A stretch of 64,000 nt of DNA from Paragonimus westermani (Eukaryota; Platyhelminthes; Trematoda; Plagiorchiida; Troglotrematidae), in assembly GCA_008508345.1 (NCBI GenBank), contig QNGE01000289.1, positions 160,651-224,650 of the forward strand, in the 5' to 3' direction. The position numbers were made by a program, and so were the translations under genes. Each line of letters begins with the position of its first letter. Position 1 is the stretch's first letter. Shown one piece after another: positions 36,728-48,227 of the stretch. The notes below the pieces were generated by a model, which saw only the letters and a list, made by a program, of their open reading frames with translations, made no database searches and had not been told where the DNA came from.

Positions 36728-37770
36728 CCATTTACCATCGTAACGAATTCTTTCCTAACCCTTCTACGAGAATGTTTAAGCGGTGGAGTGTTGTCTTGGC
36801 TGCTTATTCACATAATATCCAGCACCGTAGTGCATAATTCACTCCTCATACTGACTATTTTTTTCAGTCTGCTGAGTCCGAGAATTGTGTTGATTCAATT
36901 TGTTTATTGTCTCGTCCACTCCAAGTTTCCCGTTCAGAGTTTATTCGTGAGACTCGTGAACAGCATCGCGCAACGTTCAATTCAGTATGCAACGGTTGAA
37001 ACATTGGATTCTACAAAACTTCAAAATGAACACTTTCACTCCCGAGGTATAGTTGCGCCTTGGTGACAGATTTGTGATTCCTTCTACATTGCGATCAGTT
37101 GTACTAGATGATTTACATTGTGGTCATTTAGAAGTGAGTAAGATGAACCATTCGGATCGTTTGACTTGTTGGCGGACAAAATTGCGTAACGTTCCTAAAC
37201 AGTGTGTCCAGTGCGTACATAAAGCGCAATCGCGAACATCGATTTGCACACACAACCAACGAACACATGTTGACGGTTGTCGTCTACTCTCGCTCTGAGT
37301 GTCTATGATTCACATGCCTGACGGCTGGGAGTTCATTTTACGTCGTCAGCAGATTTCACTTTGATCACATTGCGGAAAACCTCTGATCGGGATGGGTTAC
37401 CATGTGCGTTGGCCACTGACAATGACACTGATTTCACTGTGCCGAAGTTTGAAGACTGGCTGAGAGATTGAGTTGACGACATTTGTTCACTGCATCGCGG
37501 CTTCCTCAACTCAACGGTTTCACGGTGAATTTTGTGCTTATTCTGAAAAGTGAAATTAGGTCCATTAACCCATGTGATTTTGAAGAACTAGAGAACGAAG
37601 TCAATAGTCTCTTGATGCAGTACCGAAATTCCGAAAACTTAACAGCTGGAAGCCGCTCAAATGTGCTGTTGATAAACCGTGTTCTGCGAGCTTACACACC
37701 TAGCTTTGGATCAGTCAAATTTGTCTATCTTCATTGCAGTGATCTGTGATCAACTCGAGGAATTGTTATC
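36728..37770 (+). pseudogene. Ty3/gypsy RNase H end and integrase, second element, left copy
   Basis: Pieces in several frames: FTIVTNS and RWSVVLAAYSHNIQHRSAHNS (36728-36840), which is the end of RNase H; then GDRFVIPSTLRSVVLDDLHCGHLEVSKM with KQCVQCVHKAQS (37062-37230), the integrase HHCC zinc-binding domain with its CxxC intact; and TASRLPQLNGFTVNFVLILKSE plus NSLLMQYRNSENLTAGSRSNVLLINRVLR (37480-37690), the integrase core end, where the usual catalytic Glu position reads Thr/Val. The middle of the core is frame-broken. A 148-codon hydrophobic frame overlapping 36620-37066 is an artefact. Confidence 0.78.
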
Positions 37771-38249
37771 AACAACCTGTGCATTCAATTGCATCGAACA
37801 TTTGATTTGGACGACGAAGTTGTCCATCGTAGACACATCGATCAACTTGTCTATAATTAAACTGTTCCTAACCCTGCGATGCCCCTTACTAATAGTGGTG
37901 TTTCCGAGTCTATTCCAAGTTCAAGTTCTCTGGTTGAAATCGCTTTTGAGGAGAAATCACCACCATGGTAGCATAAGGTTGAGAAAACTTTGGGCGTACG
38001 AATTCATGGACTAGTACTTCCGTTTAGTGAACCCCTTCCATGAGCTATTTTTACTGCTTTTTACTATTTATTACACTCTTTGTATACGCTAGATTCAATT
38101 ATTTCTCTCGTGTTTTTATATTCATATTCATTCATACACAGCATTGAATTTCATGTCCTTGTTCCACCAGTTTCTAAGCGTTTGTATTTTTACAGAATCC
38201 CTTGTGCATATTTGGATGATACAGTCAGATACCTCAGACTGCAAACTAG

Positions 38250-39012
38250 AGCTCGCTGAGAGAAATGCGAAGGAGAACGCCTTGAGTTTTATGTCCTCCA
38301 TTATGTTCCGGACGACACAGAGTACCGGTTAGCGCAGCTTGAGCTGCAGTTCCAGTTAACGCGCATCACTAGCCAGACTGCCAATTTCACATACTTGGCT
38401 ACCGCGTTGCTAATTTCGGTCGCACCGTATGTCAGACAGTTAGTGATTAGACGACCTGAGAGCAAGCCTTACGAAGCACTGAAGAACGCATTCGTGGAAC
38501 GTGCTGTCGTATCGGAAGAGAAACCACCTAAGCAGGTCCTTAGCTAGCTACAGCTAGGTGATCTCACTCCATCGCAATTGCTTCGACAGTTAAAACAGGT
38601 GGGACAAAATCACAGGAGTGACGATAGTCTCATGCGTTACCTTTGGATGCAGAGGTTGCCCGACATTGTACAGGCAATTATTTCTCCATTCATGTCAACG
38701 AGTTCCTTGGATGATTTGGCAAAATCGGCCGACTCAGTCATCCAACACCTTTCCAGCAAAATGCGACAGGTCGAGGCAGACACAGAAACCATACCCACCG
38801 ATTTTGTAGCAGAAGTGAAGGAACTTTTTCTAGAAATCCAAGCTCTTAAAGCTTCTCGCTCTCGCTCTGCTTCCAGGGGACGTAGCCTTTCTAGTTCGCG
38901 TCCAAGAACGGGATACTGCTGGTACCATCACATGTTTGGGACCAAGGCACGGAAATGCGTTAGGCCATGCACCTTCTCAACCGCCTCTGGAAACGCAAAT
39001 GTCAGCAGGTAA
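38250..39012 (+). pseudogene. Ty3/gypsy element C gag
   Basis: The reading begins in a shifted frame near 38250 and is continuous from VPDDTEYRLAQLELQ (about 38303) to the TAA at 39010, apart from one TAG at 38545-38547 between QVLS and LQLGDLTPSQLLRQL. Conserved features: SDDSLMRYLWMQRLPDIVQAII, a helix region, an SR-rich stretch (SRSRSASRGRS) and CWYHHMFGTKARKCVRPC, the Cys/His motif that ends gag in this gypsy lineage. Would form the element's particle and bind RNA. Confidence 0.82.
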
Positions 39013-39330
39013 TGGCGACAACTGTTGCTGGCAGTCCTACTCCTGGTCGCCTACTTTTTATACGCGATAAGAGTTCTAGGTTGCTTTTTCTAGTGGACAC
39101 TGTCACTCAGTTCAGTGCCGCACTGCCTAGAAAAGAGGACACGCCTCGATCAACGCCTTTCTAGTTCCAGGACGCCAATGAAACCTCGATACGCACTATT
39201 GGCACACGCTCCTTGACGTTGGACGTGGGCGTGCAGCGTGTTTTCCCTTGGGTGTTCGTTATAGCAGATATGCCAGTTGGCACTTTGGGTATGGACTTCT
39301 GAAATCATTTTGGGATGGTCATCGACGCAG
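39013..39330 (+). pseudogene. Ty3/gypsy element C protease
   Basis: Follows gag in another frame. Reads GRLLFIRDKSSRLLFLVDTVTQFSAALP, then after a stop/frameshift near 39165, TIGTRSLTLDVGVQRVFPW-type sequence and a stretch ending MDF.NHFGMVIDAGRHTLLD. The active-site DTG reads DTV (GTC instead of a Gly codon), so catalysis is probably lost. Confidence 0.72.
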
Positions 39331-40186
39331 GTCGCCACACGCTCCTAGATCCTGTAACGAGTAAATCGGCTATAGGGACTGCTTTTTCGACGACTGTCCT
39401 CAGCCCACTGCTTGCTGAGCCAAACGTTGACAATAGATATCGGGCGATATTGCGTGAATTCACGGGGTTGACCTATCCATCTAACAAGTTACCTTCCGTC
39501 ATCACGGACGTGGTACACCAAATCAAGACTAAAGGTCCACCAGTTTTTGAGCGACCGCGAAGGTTGGCACCAGACAAACTGCGCATCGCCCGTGCTGAAT
39601 TTCAACACATGCTGAATATGTTTATAATCCGCCCCTCTGACAGCCCATGGGCATCTCCCCTGCACATGGTGCCAAAGAAGACAATAGGTGATTGGCATCC
39701 TTGCGAAGGTTATCGTGGATTGAACAGTACCACTGTTCCGATAGGTACCCTGTGCCAAATGTCCACGATCTAACTACCACCCCTGCTGGTAAAGTAATCT
39801 CCAGCAAAATAAACCTCGTCCGTGTCTATTACCAGATACCGGTAGCACAAGAGGATTTACCCAAGATGGCTATTACCGCGCCATTCGGTTTGTTCGGATT
39901 TGTGAACATGCTTTCTGGTCTTCGTAATGCTCCACAGACGTTGCAACGTCTGGTCAGTAAAGTCACCCGTTGGCTAGACTTCATTTATGCATACATAGAC
40001 GATATCTTCGTGACTAGATCTCCCCCCGAAGAGCACCTACGGCCACCGTTTCAACGTCCGGCATCATACGGCCTCACCGTCAGCGGAGCTAAGTCTGAAC
40101 TTGGTCAAGCCTCGTTGAATTTTTTAAGCCACAACATTTCGACAGATGTGATTAAACCGCTTGATTCCAAGGTCGAGGCTATTTGA
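39315..40186 (+). pseudogene. Ty3/gypsy element C reverse transcriptase
   Basis: Two overlapping frames (39315-39773 and 39692-40186) joined by one frameshift near 39740. Motifs: VVHQIKTKGPPVFERPRRL, SDSPWASPLHMVPKK, RYPVPNVHDL, then KINLVRVYYQIPV, in which the motif A Asp (normally KxDL) is replaced by Asn. MAITAPFGLFGFVNMLSGLRNA follows, and motif C YAYIDDIFV retains both Asp. C-terminal connection: GQASLNFLSHNISTDVIKPL. One frameshift and the motif A change make it inactive. Confidence 0.85.
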
Positions 40187-40189
40187 TCG

Positions 40190-40985
40190 TGCCAACTTCA
40201 CGAAACAATTCCCAAGATTCGCCGCCTCAATCGATCCGTGAAATATTACCGTCGGTCTATTCCCAGCGGCACCAAGCTTATGCAACCTTTGACTGTTCTA
40301 CTTCGGGGTAATAAACGAACTTTTCACCTGAACCCCGAAGCTTCCACGGCTTTCGCCAATGTTAAGCAGGCACTCGCCTCTTCAGTCATGTTGCATTTTC
40401 AACAACCGGACGCACCGATTAATATCGCCGTAGACGCATCGGACACAGCCATGGGTGCAGTGCTACAGCAAGCAGTTCGCGAGACGTGGCAACCGATCGC
40501 ATCTTTCCTGAACGTCTCAGCGATACCGAAATGTGATACAGCACCTTCGGTGGTGAACTCTTAGTCGTGTCTAGGATTGTGCGCCACCTTTGCCACGAAC
40601 TCGAGGGCCGCGATTTCAGTATTTTCACTATTTGCGGAATTGCTCCTATACATATTCACCTCGAGGAGCTCGACAGCTAAACTACACAGCCCAGTTTTCG
40701 ACGGACATCCGTCATGTCTCTGGAGCTGCAAACGTCTCCGCAGATACTCTATCACGAATGCACAACATGTCTCTAGCCACCGACTTGATTTCACATCACA
40801 ACATAGCAGCACAACAACAGTCCGATTGCGCGTTTACGGATGATCTAAAACGTACAAACTTACGCTTTGTCACAGTTCCACTGGCATCTTCGCTCGGTAC
40901 CATTGTATGTGAAAATACGCTGGGATACCTCAGGCCAGTTGTGCCACATTCGCTACGAAAAGAAAATTTTCAAAGCGTTGCATAA
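40190..40985 (+). pseudogene. Ty3/gypsy element C RNase H and connection
   Basis: Thumb/connection region IRRLNRSVKYYRRSIPSGTKLMQPLTVLL, then RNase H INIAVDASDTAMGAVLQQ (first Asp present) at 40420-40480. A stop at 40562 and a frame change lead to SPRGARQLNYTAQFSTDIRHVSGAANVSADTLSRM (40650-40760), the RNase H end with the final Asp. The frame continues to SLGTIVCENTLGYLRPVVPHSLRKE, the linker before the integrase, ending at 40983. Confidence 0.8.
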
Positions 40986-41913
40986 TCTCTCACATCCAGG
41001 GATACGCGCATCGTTAAGACTGATCGCGGATCGATTCGTCTGACATAACATGAATCGGGCCGTACGCCCTTAGGCCTGTTGCTCTCTTGCATTTCAACGT
41101 TCCAAGGTCAACCGTCACACAAGCACCCCTTCGGAACCTTTGCTTACTCAAGACGACCGTTTCGAATATGTCCACCTGGACCTCGTCGGGCCACTTCGAC
41201 CTTCGGGAAGCTATGCCAACCTGCTCACGTGTATCGACCGGTTCACTCGCTGGCCAGAAGCCATACCGTTGTCAGACATATCAACAGTGTCCGTGACTCG
41301 AGCTTTCATCGAGCATTGGATCGCACGTTATGGTTGTCCATCGGCCATTACAGGTGATCGCGGTAAGCAGTTCAAATCAGTTTTATTTTCACAACTGACC
41401 AAGCTGTTGGGCGTGCGTGGAGCACGCACCACGGCATATCACCCACAAGCGAATGGACCCCTAGAGCGTTTCCATCGTGCTAATGGATTGGAGGGAAACA
41501 TCACCCCTAGTTTTACTCGATATTCGCAATCGTTTCAGGATGACAGTACGACCCCAGCGTCACTCGTCTATGGTCGTTCTTCAAGCCTTCTAACTGATTT
41601 CTTTCAGTGGTCAGACGAAAGTGCTGTCGACACTCAAGACTACGCTAACCGACTAGCCAAATGCATGCGATCACTACGAGCGAGTGCTAAAAGTATTCAA
41701 AAATCCTCGTCTGACGTGCCCAAAGAACTCAGCAATTGTGAGTTCGTGCCTCTGCGAACAGACAGTGTTAAGAAATCGCTCCAAAAACCGTATAAAGGTC
41801 TTTTCCTATCATTAACCGGTCCGCAAAAACCTGTGATTGACAATTTCGCTCAACACCTCACCGTTTCTATTGACCGCATTAAACTCGTTTTCATCGACTC
41901 ACTCCCGATTTGA
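40986..41913 (+). CDS. Ty3/gypsy element C integrase
   Basis: Zinc-binding part at 40986-41110 is frame-broken (HNLSHPGIRASLRLIADRFV, then a C/C region). The core is open for 257 codons from 41140: FEYVHLDLVGPLRPS (first Asp), LTCIDRFTRWPEAIPL, YGCPSAITGDRGKQF (second Asp), TTAYHPQANGPLERFHR (Glu). The D-D-E triad is complete. C-terminal part around FVPLRTDSVKKSLQKPYKGLF and a final VSIDRIKLVFID motif are standard for this lineage. Ends TGA at 41911. A Pro/Ser/Thr-rich tail continues to about 42080 in another frame. Confidence 0.85.
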
Positions 41914-43338
41914 CGACACAAACATCACCTGATTCGTCTACATCTACTTCAACCCCTGATCCAGCCTCAGCGTTGCCTGTCGCATCTAGTTCTGACGAAC
42001 TCCCTCCTCAACCTACAACTCGTTCAGGGAGGCGTGTCCATTTTCCCGCGCGATACCTTCAGCATTTATTGTGCGGTTGATAATTCATTATGTGTATTCC
42101 ATGCTCCTGTAGACCAGCAGGTAACAGTTATTTCAGGTACAATTTCCTGACTCGCTTTGCACGGAAGATACCTACATATAATTGTAAATATCCTCAGGCA
42201 CTGCGAGACACGCCTTACGGTGGGTATCTGCCATTTTTTCTAACGTTCAGGTACTTCACCTTTCCTTATTCCTAGGTCTGACCGGATGCATAGAAACAGT
42301 TGCCGGGCCCAAGGGAAATACCCTGAACGCCTCAGCATTCTGTGCCTGCACAGTGAGGAAATCACCCCCTGTCACATCCACAGGAGGCGTTTTCACGTAG
42401 GGTGGTTCGCGTGCGGCTGGCCAGCGAGACAGCAGCTGTTGTCCAGGAATAAAATACACAGATAGAAGACCTCCTATATTGGATATCCTTCTAAGGGACA
42501 GCTGATGTAGTGAAATCACCTCGGACGTCTCCAAAATTCTAGACTCCGCGCGACGTTAGAGTTGCTTTGCCAGCATCCCCGCGCCGGTTCACATTACCTT
42601 GTGAATGTAAATTTACTGCAAACCAATAGTATCAAAGTTTGTGTGCCGGCATATGTATCGCAGTTTTTCCCGTAGTTGTATAATGAATCCGCACCATCTC
42701 TAATGCTGTAGGTTACATTCACTAGGATAACAATGTTGAGCTATTACGGTTAGAAACGCCGTCTAACCAGTCTAACGCTTGTTTGAATTCTGAAGGTCAA
42801 CTGAAATTTTCCGTCTACGCACTCTTCCTCTCTGACGGCTGCTGTGCGGTTGTGCTCAAGATGCTCTCACGACTAGCTCCCTAGCACCCCTTAATTGTTA
42901 GGTTGAAGTCTGTTGTGAACGGTGAGTGAATCAATAACTAACGTTTGTTTGCAGATTCACCGTCTTCTCCCCGCGAATTCCGATTCACGGTAGCATAAGG
43001 TTGAGAAAACTTTGGGCATACGAATTCAGGAACCAGCACAACAAGTTGTACAAACAAGTTTGCGTACAGAACAGTCAAGTGATTAAAGACGTTTGTAGCC
43101 GGGATTCTTAGCGGAGCAATAAGATTTGTGCTAGCCACAATGTGGCCAAGAACAAGAGTGTTATCAAGTTATTCGCAATTCTATAAGCCCTATAAGGGGA
43201 GAACCTCGATAAATGCAGGAACAGAAAAAAAATCGACGTTTCACTGGGCGATCACCATGTTTCACAATCATTTGGTCGAAGATTCTGTGGTGAAAATCGC
43301 GATTCCCTTGGCCGAACAGCTACCTATCATGGCAACGG

Positions 43339-44121
43339 GTGCATGCAAACTATTGCGGACCACTGACTGGTAACTATCACATTTTGGTGTTGATTGAATC
43401 ATTATCACGGTGGCCAGACGTATTTATTACAACCTCACCTTTCACGGCTTTTACCATAAAAGCGTTCCGCAAATGTTTCAGTCGTGAAGGCATTCCGCAG
43501 GTCCCGGTGACAGACAGCGGGTCACACTTTTGTTCCGCTGAAATAAATGAAACAGGGGCTTCACAGCATCGGGTGTCGTCACTTGCGAACGGCGCCTTGG
43601 CATCCATGTCCGAACAGGTCCGCAGAAAATCTTGTAAAACGCCCGAAAGTGCCGTGAGTTTTACTGATGCTAAAACATTTGCTCCACTGGATGTGTTTCT
43701 CGATACCTTTCTGCTTCATTACAGAAACGCAGTCCATTGCACAACGAAGGAGAGCCCAGCGGTGCTGTTTAATTCAAGACGACTAAGAGCATCACTTCAG
43801 TGTGTATATTCAACGGATGTGATATATTTTCTTGGAAACGATTTGCGACCTGCCAAACGATTGATCACTCGCCAGCTAAGCAACACAATGGTAGAAATTA
43901 CTGTCCTGCACGATGCCACCGATCATCGGGGACACAGTGACCAAACCAGGTTTGGAAGCACTGAAAAAGTGGCCATGGAGGAAGCAGAACACCATGTACT
44001 GCAAGAGTTCGATGCTCCGAGGAAATCAGAACGATTGGCAAATATGAATGCGGAGGCATCTAGAAGAGGGGAAAGCTGTGGCGGAAATCACGATTCTCCG
44101 ATTATCCAAACCCCGACATAA
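43339..44121 (+). pseudogene. Ty3/gypsy integrase core and C-terminus, right copy
   Basis: Residue-for-residue the same as the frame at 35567-36349, including Asn at the first catalytic position. See that entry for domain detail. Confidence 0.82.
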
Positions 44122-44499
44122 CAGAAGGTCTGACAGAGGGACAATCCAAATATCGCGTTAATGATACAACATCAGGATTGGACGAACAGTATCAGTGTTG
44201 TGCTTTCCGTTATTCGCCAATTCATCTGTTCAGTATTCCACCAATTAACATACAGTTTATGATGTTGCATATGTTAATGAGATCAGCCAATGACAGGCAG
44301 TGGTTTCTTTAATACTGCTGTACATCCGTAAATTCGGCGTCTCCATTCATGAATAACTATTGCTCACTGCTTCCAGTACCGGGTCATCTTATTGCTCACG
44401 TGGGAGGTTTCAATTCAAGTGCGAGTCCTAGGGCTATTTAAGTCTTTACTTATTGGTATCGCAGTTTCACTACAATCACCGATAATAAATCCATCCACC

Positions 44500-45542
44500 C
44501 CATTTACCATCGTAACGAATTCTTTCCTAACCCTTCTACGAGAATGTTTAAGCGGTGGAGTGTTGTCTTGGCTGCTTATTCACATAATATCCAGCACCGT
44601 AGTGCATAATTCACTCCTCATACTGACTATTTTTTTCAGTCTGCTGAGTCCGAGAATTGTGTTGATTCAATTTGTTTATTGTCTCGTCCACTCCAAGTTT
44701 CCCGTTCAGAGTTTATTCGTGAGACTCGTGAACAGCATCGCGCAACGTTCAATTCAGTATGCAACGGTTGAAACATTGGATTCTACAAAACTTCAAAATG
44801 AACACTTTCACTCCCGAGGTATAGTTGCGCCTTGGTGACAGATTTGTGATTCCTTCTACATTGCGATCAGTTGTACTAGATGATTTACATTGTGGTCATT
44901 TAGAAGTGAGTAAGATGAACCATTCGGATCGTTTGACTTGTTGGCGGACAAAATTGCGTAACGTTCCTAAACAGTGTGTCCAGTGCGTACATAAAGCGCA
45001 ATCGCGAACATCGATTTGCACACACAACCAACGAACACATGTTGACGGTTGTCGTCTACTCTCGCTCTGAGTGTCTATGATTCACATGCCTGACGGCTGG
45101 GAGTTCATTTTACGTCGTCAGCAGATTTCACTTTGATCACATTGCGGAAAACCTCTGATCGGGATGGGTTACCATGTGCGTTGGCCACTGACAATGACAC
45201 TGATTTCACTGTGCCGAAGTTTGAAGACTGGCTGAGAGATTGAGTTGACGACATTTGTTCACTGCATCGCGGCTTCCTCAACTCAACGGTTTCACGGTGA
45301 ATTTTGTGCTTATTCTGAAAAGTGAAATTAGGTCCATTAACCCATGTGATTTTGAAGAACTAGAGAACGAAGTCAATAGTCTCTTGATGCAGTACCGAAA
45401 TTCCGAAAACTTAACAGCTGGAAGCCGCTCAAATGTGCTGTTGATAAACCGTGTTCTGCGAGCTTACACACCTAGCTTTGGATCAGTCAAATTTGTCTAT
45501 CTTCATTGCAGTGATCTGTGATCAACTCGAGGAATTGTTATC
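44500..45542 (+). pseudogene. Ty3/gypsy RNase H end and integrase, second element, right copy
   Basis: Same pieces and same breaks as 36728-37770: RNase H end (RWSVVLAAYSHNIQHRS), HHCC domain (GDRFVIPSTLRS, KQCVQCV) and core end (NSLLMQYRNSENLTAG). In this copy the open frame starting 45451 runs on to 45888 because the right flank differs. Confidence 0.78.
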
Positions 45543-45735
45543 AACAACCTGTGCATTCAATTGCATCGAACATTTGATTTGGACGACGAAGTTGTCCATC
45601 GTAGACACATCGATCAACTTGTCTATAATTAAACTGTTCCTAACCCTGCGATGCCCCTTACTAATAGTGGTGTTTCCGAGTCTATTCCAAGTTCAAGTTC
45701 TCTGGTTGAAATCGCTTTTGAGGAGAAACCACCAC

Positions 45736-46439
45736 AGCGACTGCCGTCTGAACACCTCAGAAACAAACACCGTAGAAACCGCAATCCTGAAGGTCATTCA
45801 AACTGTGGCTGATGTGGTGAATGTTACTAAACCTATTTTTCATTACTGTTGTTTAGTTGAAAACACGCTGTACAATTGCGCCTTATAGATGATTACTTGT
45901 TTCCCCTAGTTTCCGTTTTATTGATACTGCGTCGAAACTAGTTCTGAAAATGAGCTGACCTAATCAGTTCGTTACCATAGTTCTGGAAAAATCAAAGGAT
46001 TGTTAGAAACTGAAGGATATCCGAACACATGCAGTGGGGCTTTCGTATATTGCCAAAAAGTTAAGAGTCTTTTGGGGCATCCGAATTGGCCGAGCTTGGT
46101 ATATGTACTTATGTTTGGACGCAGTACTCTAACACATAACAAATACCAACACAGAAAATCCCAGGAGCAGTTGGCACACATGTCTTGAGAGTGAACGTGT
46201 TCAGCCTGGAAATTGCGGGAGCTTTTAAGAAGAGGAACCTCGAAAATCAAGAACAGCGGCGATTGGTATTGCTATTCACATGGGCTGGGTGCTGGGCTGT
46301 AGTGAGGGTTTCAAATCGCCAGCTGTTGATCTTGGAAGTCAAGTGGCCATTTAAGCAAGGTTTAGTCTTCTTGCTACGTCGATCAATATGCTGGATCCAC
46401 GATAGTTGTGTGTGTAATTAACGAGCGTATAAATTCTGA
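45736..46439. other. Unassigned sequence
   Basis: No gene or known repeat recognised; frames up to 92 codons (minus, 45972-46250) lack motifs. Confidence 0.4.
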
Positions 46440-46975
46440 GTCCGTCAAGCAATTGAGTCGGACCCAAAATAGAAGACCGTCGTATTGGCTAGTTTCTTGT
46501 TAATAAGGTGCTAATGTTTAAAAACAATATTATAAACTAATAGTGAAAAACAGCAACAAACCTCGATATTGAATCCACCAAATATATATGTTTGGAGATG
46601 AACGGCTCACGTAAGTATGACCAAATGCAACAGTCACGTAATGGCGAAACCGTCAGGCGAAAATGAAATCAGGGTACATATAAACAATGGTCTGGCAAGG
46701 AAAGGTAGAAAAACTACACGAGCAAACGGTATCGAAATAAAATAATATATCACGATCGACATTCATAGGAGAAATGGATTGTCGAGCGCGTAACTTAAGC
46801 GGTAGTGTCTAGCTGCAAGAAAGGCTTGTAATCGGTATAGAGAATTCCAATGTGAGGAGACGAATCAATGAGAAGGGAACGAATAGCACAGGGAACGTGG
46901 CCACCAACGTTCTACTGACACAAACCGATCATCAAGCACTCACGCAATCAGCTGCTTCGACACTGACCCCCGAAA
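46440..46975 (+). repeat. Dispersed repeat R3, copy 2
   Basis: Related to 26287-26880 (see there). Its right third (46802-46965) is repeated at 48026-48380, which is split by the solo LTR at 48035. The word GGTAGTGTCTAGCTGCAAG at 46804 gives the unoccupied site of that insertion. Confidence 0.65.
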
Positions 46976-47040
46976 CCAGCATGCCTTCCCAACACTCATA
47001 TAGCTTCATGTTGATTGTGTATCATGAACTTGTTCCCTTG

Positions 47041-48022
47041 CACCTGAGCCTTACTCGCTGACGATGCCACTGTCCTCTGCTCCTTCGAGGAGACATATGG
47101 ATCTTATGTATCTCCCGAGCGCGCCGCTCCCTGTTCTCAAGCATACCTCGTGGACGTGATTGTCAGCGCTCTTCACAACTTTGTTCACCACGACTTTGGG
47201 CCAAACGTCTACGGGCCGAGGGCCTTCAGTCAGTGGAACAGGGTCACCAACCTTGAAATCGTTTATGGTGACAGGCTTCAGTCGGGCTGGCGTACCCATA
47301 GGCCTTTGGGGTGTCTTGCACAGCCCTTACCGAAGGCGCCTTTTTACTCCGGTCGAATGATAGATTTGCAAGCCAGGTCCAATTCTAACTCACGCATAGG
47401 ACCCACCATAATGAAACACCGTCGACCGGCCTTCATGCAAGTGCAATAACTATTGAAACGTACTAACCACGATATCGTTCGGAGTAGGGCATACCAGTGA
47501 GAGTAACGTGAAACAATCTCTACATACCATTGCGCGCTACTAACACTGGCTACTGCCAACACCTTCTTTAATTCGAGTTCCTCAGCTTGAATCGACTTGA
47601 CAGGCGGCCACGAATTCTCAAGTCCCCATGGGAAGGCTGAACCACTTAGCCACATGTGAATTTGCTGATAACTGGCATCATGTGCTCCTCGCGAATCTAT
47701 GTCTGTAGGGTTCAACTCGGACGGAATGAGTTGCCGTCGACAGCTCTGGGTATAGTCACGAATTAGTTGGACACGGTTAGCTACAGACGTGACAAAGCGA
47801 CAAGAGGTGGCTCTCGAAAATTCCAACACGACGACGGAGTCTGTCCAAAGTGTGGTGTTATCAAATGTTAGGCTGGGTTCACTTACTATAAATCTCGTAA
47901 TTTTAGATGCTAATTCCGCGGCTGTAAGTTCTAACCTTGAGATGAACACGTGCTTTAAAGGTGCAACACGTGACTTCCCAACCAAAAACGACCAAAATGC
48001 TGCCATTTCCCACGACATCTCG
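47041..48022 (-). pseudogene. BEL/Pao fragment: RNase H and integrase C-terminus
   Basis: Minus strand. The 224-codon frame (48018-47344) has FLVGKSRVAPLKHVFISRLELTAAELA, LWTDSVVVLEF (catalytic Asp of RNase H), RFVTSVANRVQLIRD, then ELNPTDIDSRGAHD and MWLSGSAFPW, all typical of BEL RNase H. It ends with the linker WYALLRTISWLVRF. Directly after it, the frame at 47299-47051 carries TINDFKVGDPVPLTEG and DVWPKVVVNKVVKSADNHV, the integrase C-terminal domain. The whole integrase core between them is deleted. Different in sequence from the 9-13 kb element. Confidence 0.82.
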
Positions 48023-48034
48023 TAGTGGTAGTGT

Positions 48035-48218
48035 TGTAACGCATTTTGCTATCGTGTGATCGACGCCATCTTGGTTTTTGTTTGAGTAAGTTGTTTGCAT
48101 GACTTACTGGGCCTCTGGCTCATGCTGTTTCGGTTTTTGTTACCATTCCAGATTTTCGCTGTGCTCCCGTCCTTCAGAGACGCTGTTCCTCATTACTTCC
48201 ACTCTGTCACGCATTACA
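48035..48218 (+). repeat. Solo LTR of the TGTAAC family with 4 bp target duplication
   Basis: Begins TGTAACGCATTTTG and ends CGCATTACA. Flanked by GTGT on both sides (48031-48034 and 48219-48222). Shares GAGTAAGTTG.TTGCATG, TACTGGGCCTCTGGCTCATG and CGTCCTTC with other members. At 184 bp it is shorter than the 286 bp LTRs at 51 kb, missing part of its 3' half. The related repeat at 46802 lacks the insertion. Confidence 0.8.
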
Positions 48219-48227
48219 GTGTCAAAC

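Larger units (their letters stand above)
34743..37963 (+). repeat. 3.22 kb direct duplication, left copy
   Basis: Virtually identical to 42515-45735 (offset 7772); the only differences I noticed are a C/T at 35103 and a change near the right edge. It carries a gypsy integrase core (35567-36349) and RNase H plus integrase pieces of a second gypsy element (36728-37770), both plus strand. The preceding four bases differ between copies. The shared 8-mer AAATCACC closes the left copy (37954-37961) and opens the right copy (42513-42520). Confidence 0.9.
37964..42514 (+). mobile_element. Ty3/gypsy element C, nearly full gag-pol, between the duplicated blocks
   Basis: 4551 bp separating the two 3.2 kb copies. 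Order gag - protease - RT - RNase H - integrase on the plus strand, with far fewer breaks than other elements here. I found no pair of terminal direct repeats inside it, so LTRs are missing or too diverged. The left edge starts with a 36-base piece (37971-38006) matching 35217-35252 inside the left block. The right edge ends ...GATGTAGTG before AAATCACC. 42080-42514 holds no recognised gene. Confidence 0.8.
42515..45735 (+). repeat. 3.22 kb direct duplication, right copy
   Basis: Partner of 34743-37963. Beyond 45735 it runs into CAGCGACTGCCG..., sequence not seen after the left copy, and an open plus frame continues to 45888 there. The near lack of differences despite containing only dead genes points to a recent duplication or an assembly duplicate. 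Confidence 0.9.

Noticed and set aside
36620..37066. 148-codon hydrophobic plus-strand frame that looks like a membrane protein (repeated at 44392-44838)
   Set aside because: It overlaps, in another frame, the gypsy RNase H end (RWSVVLAAYSHNIQ) and is a frame artefact; its hydrophobicity comes from the base composition.
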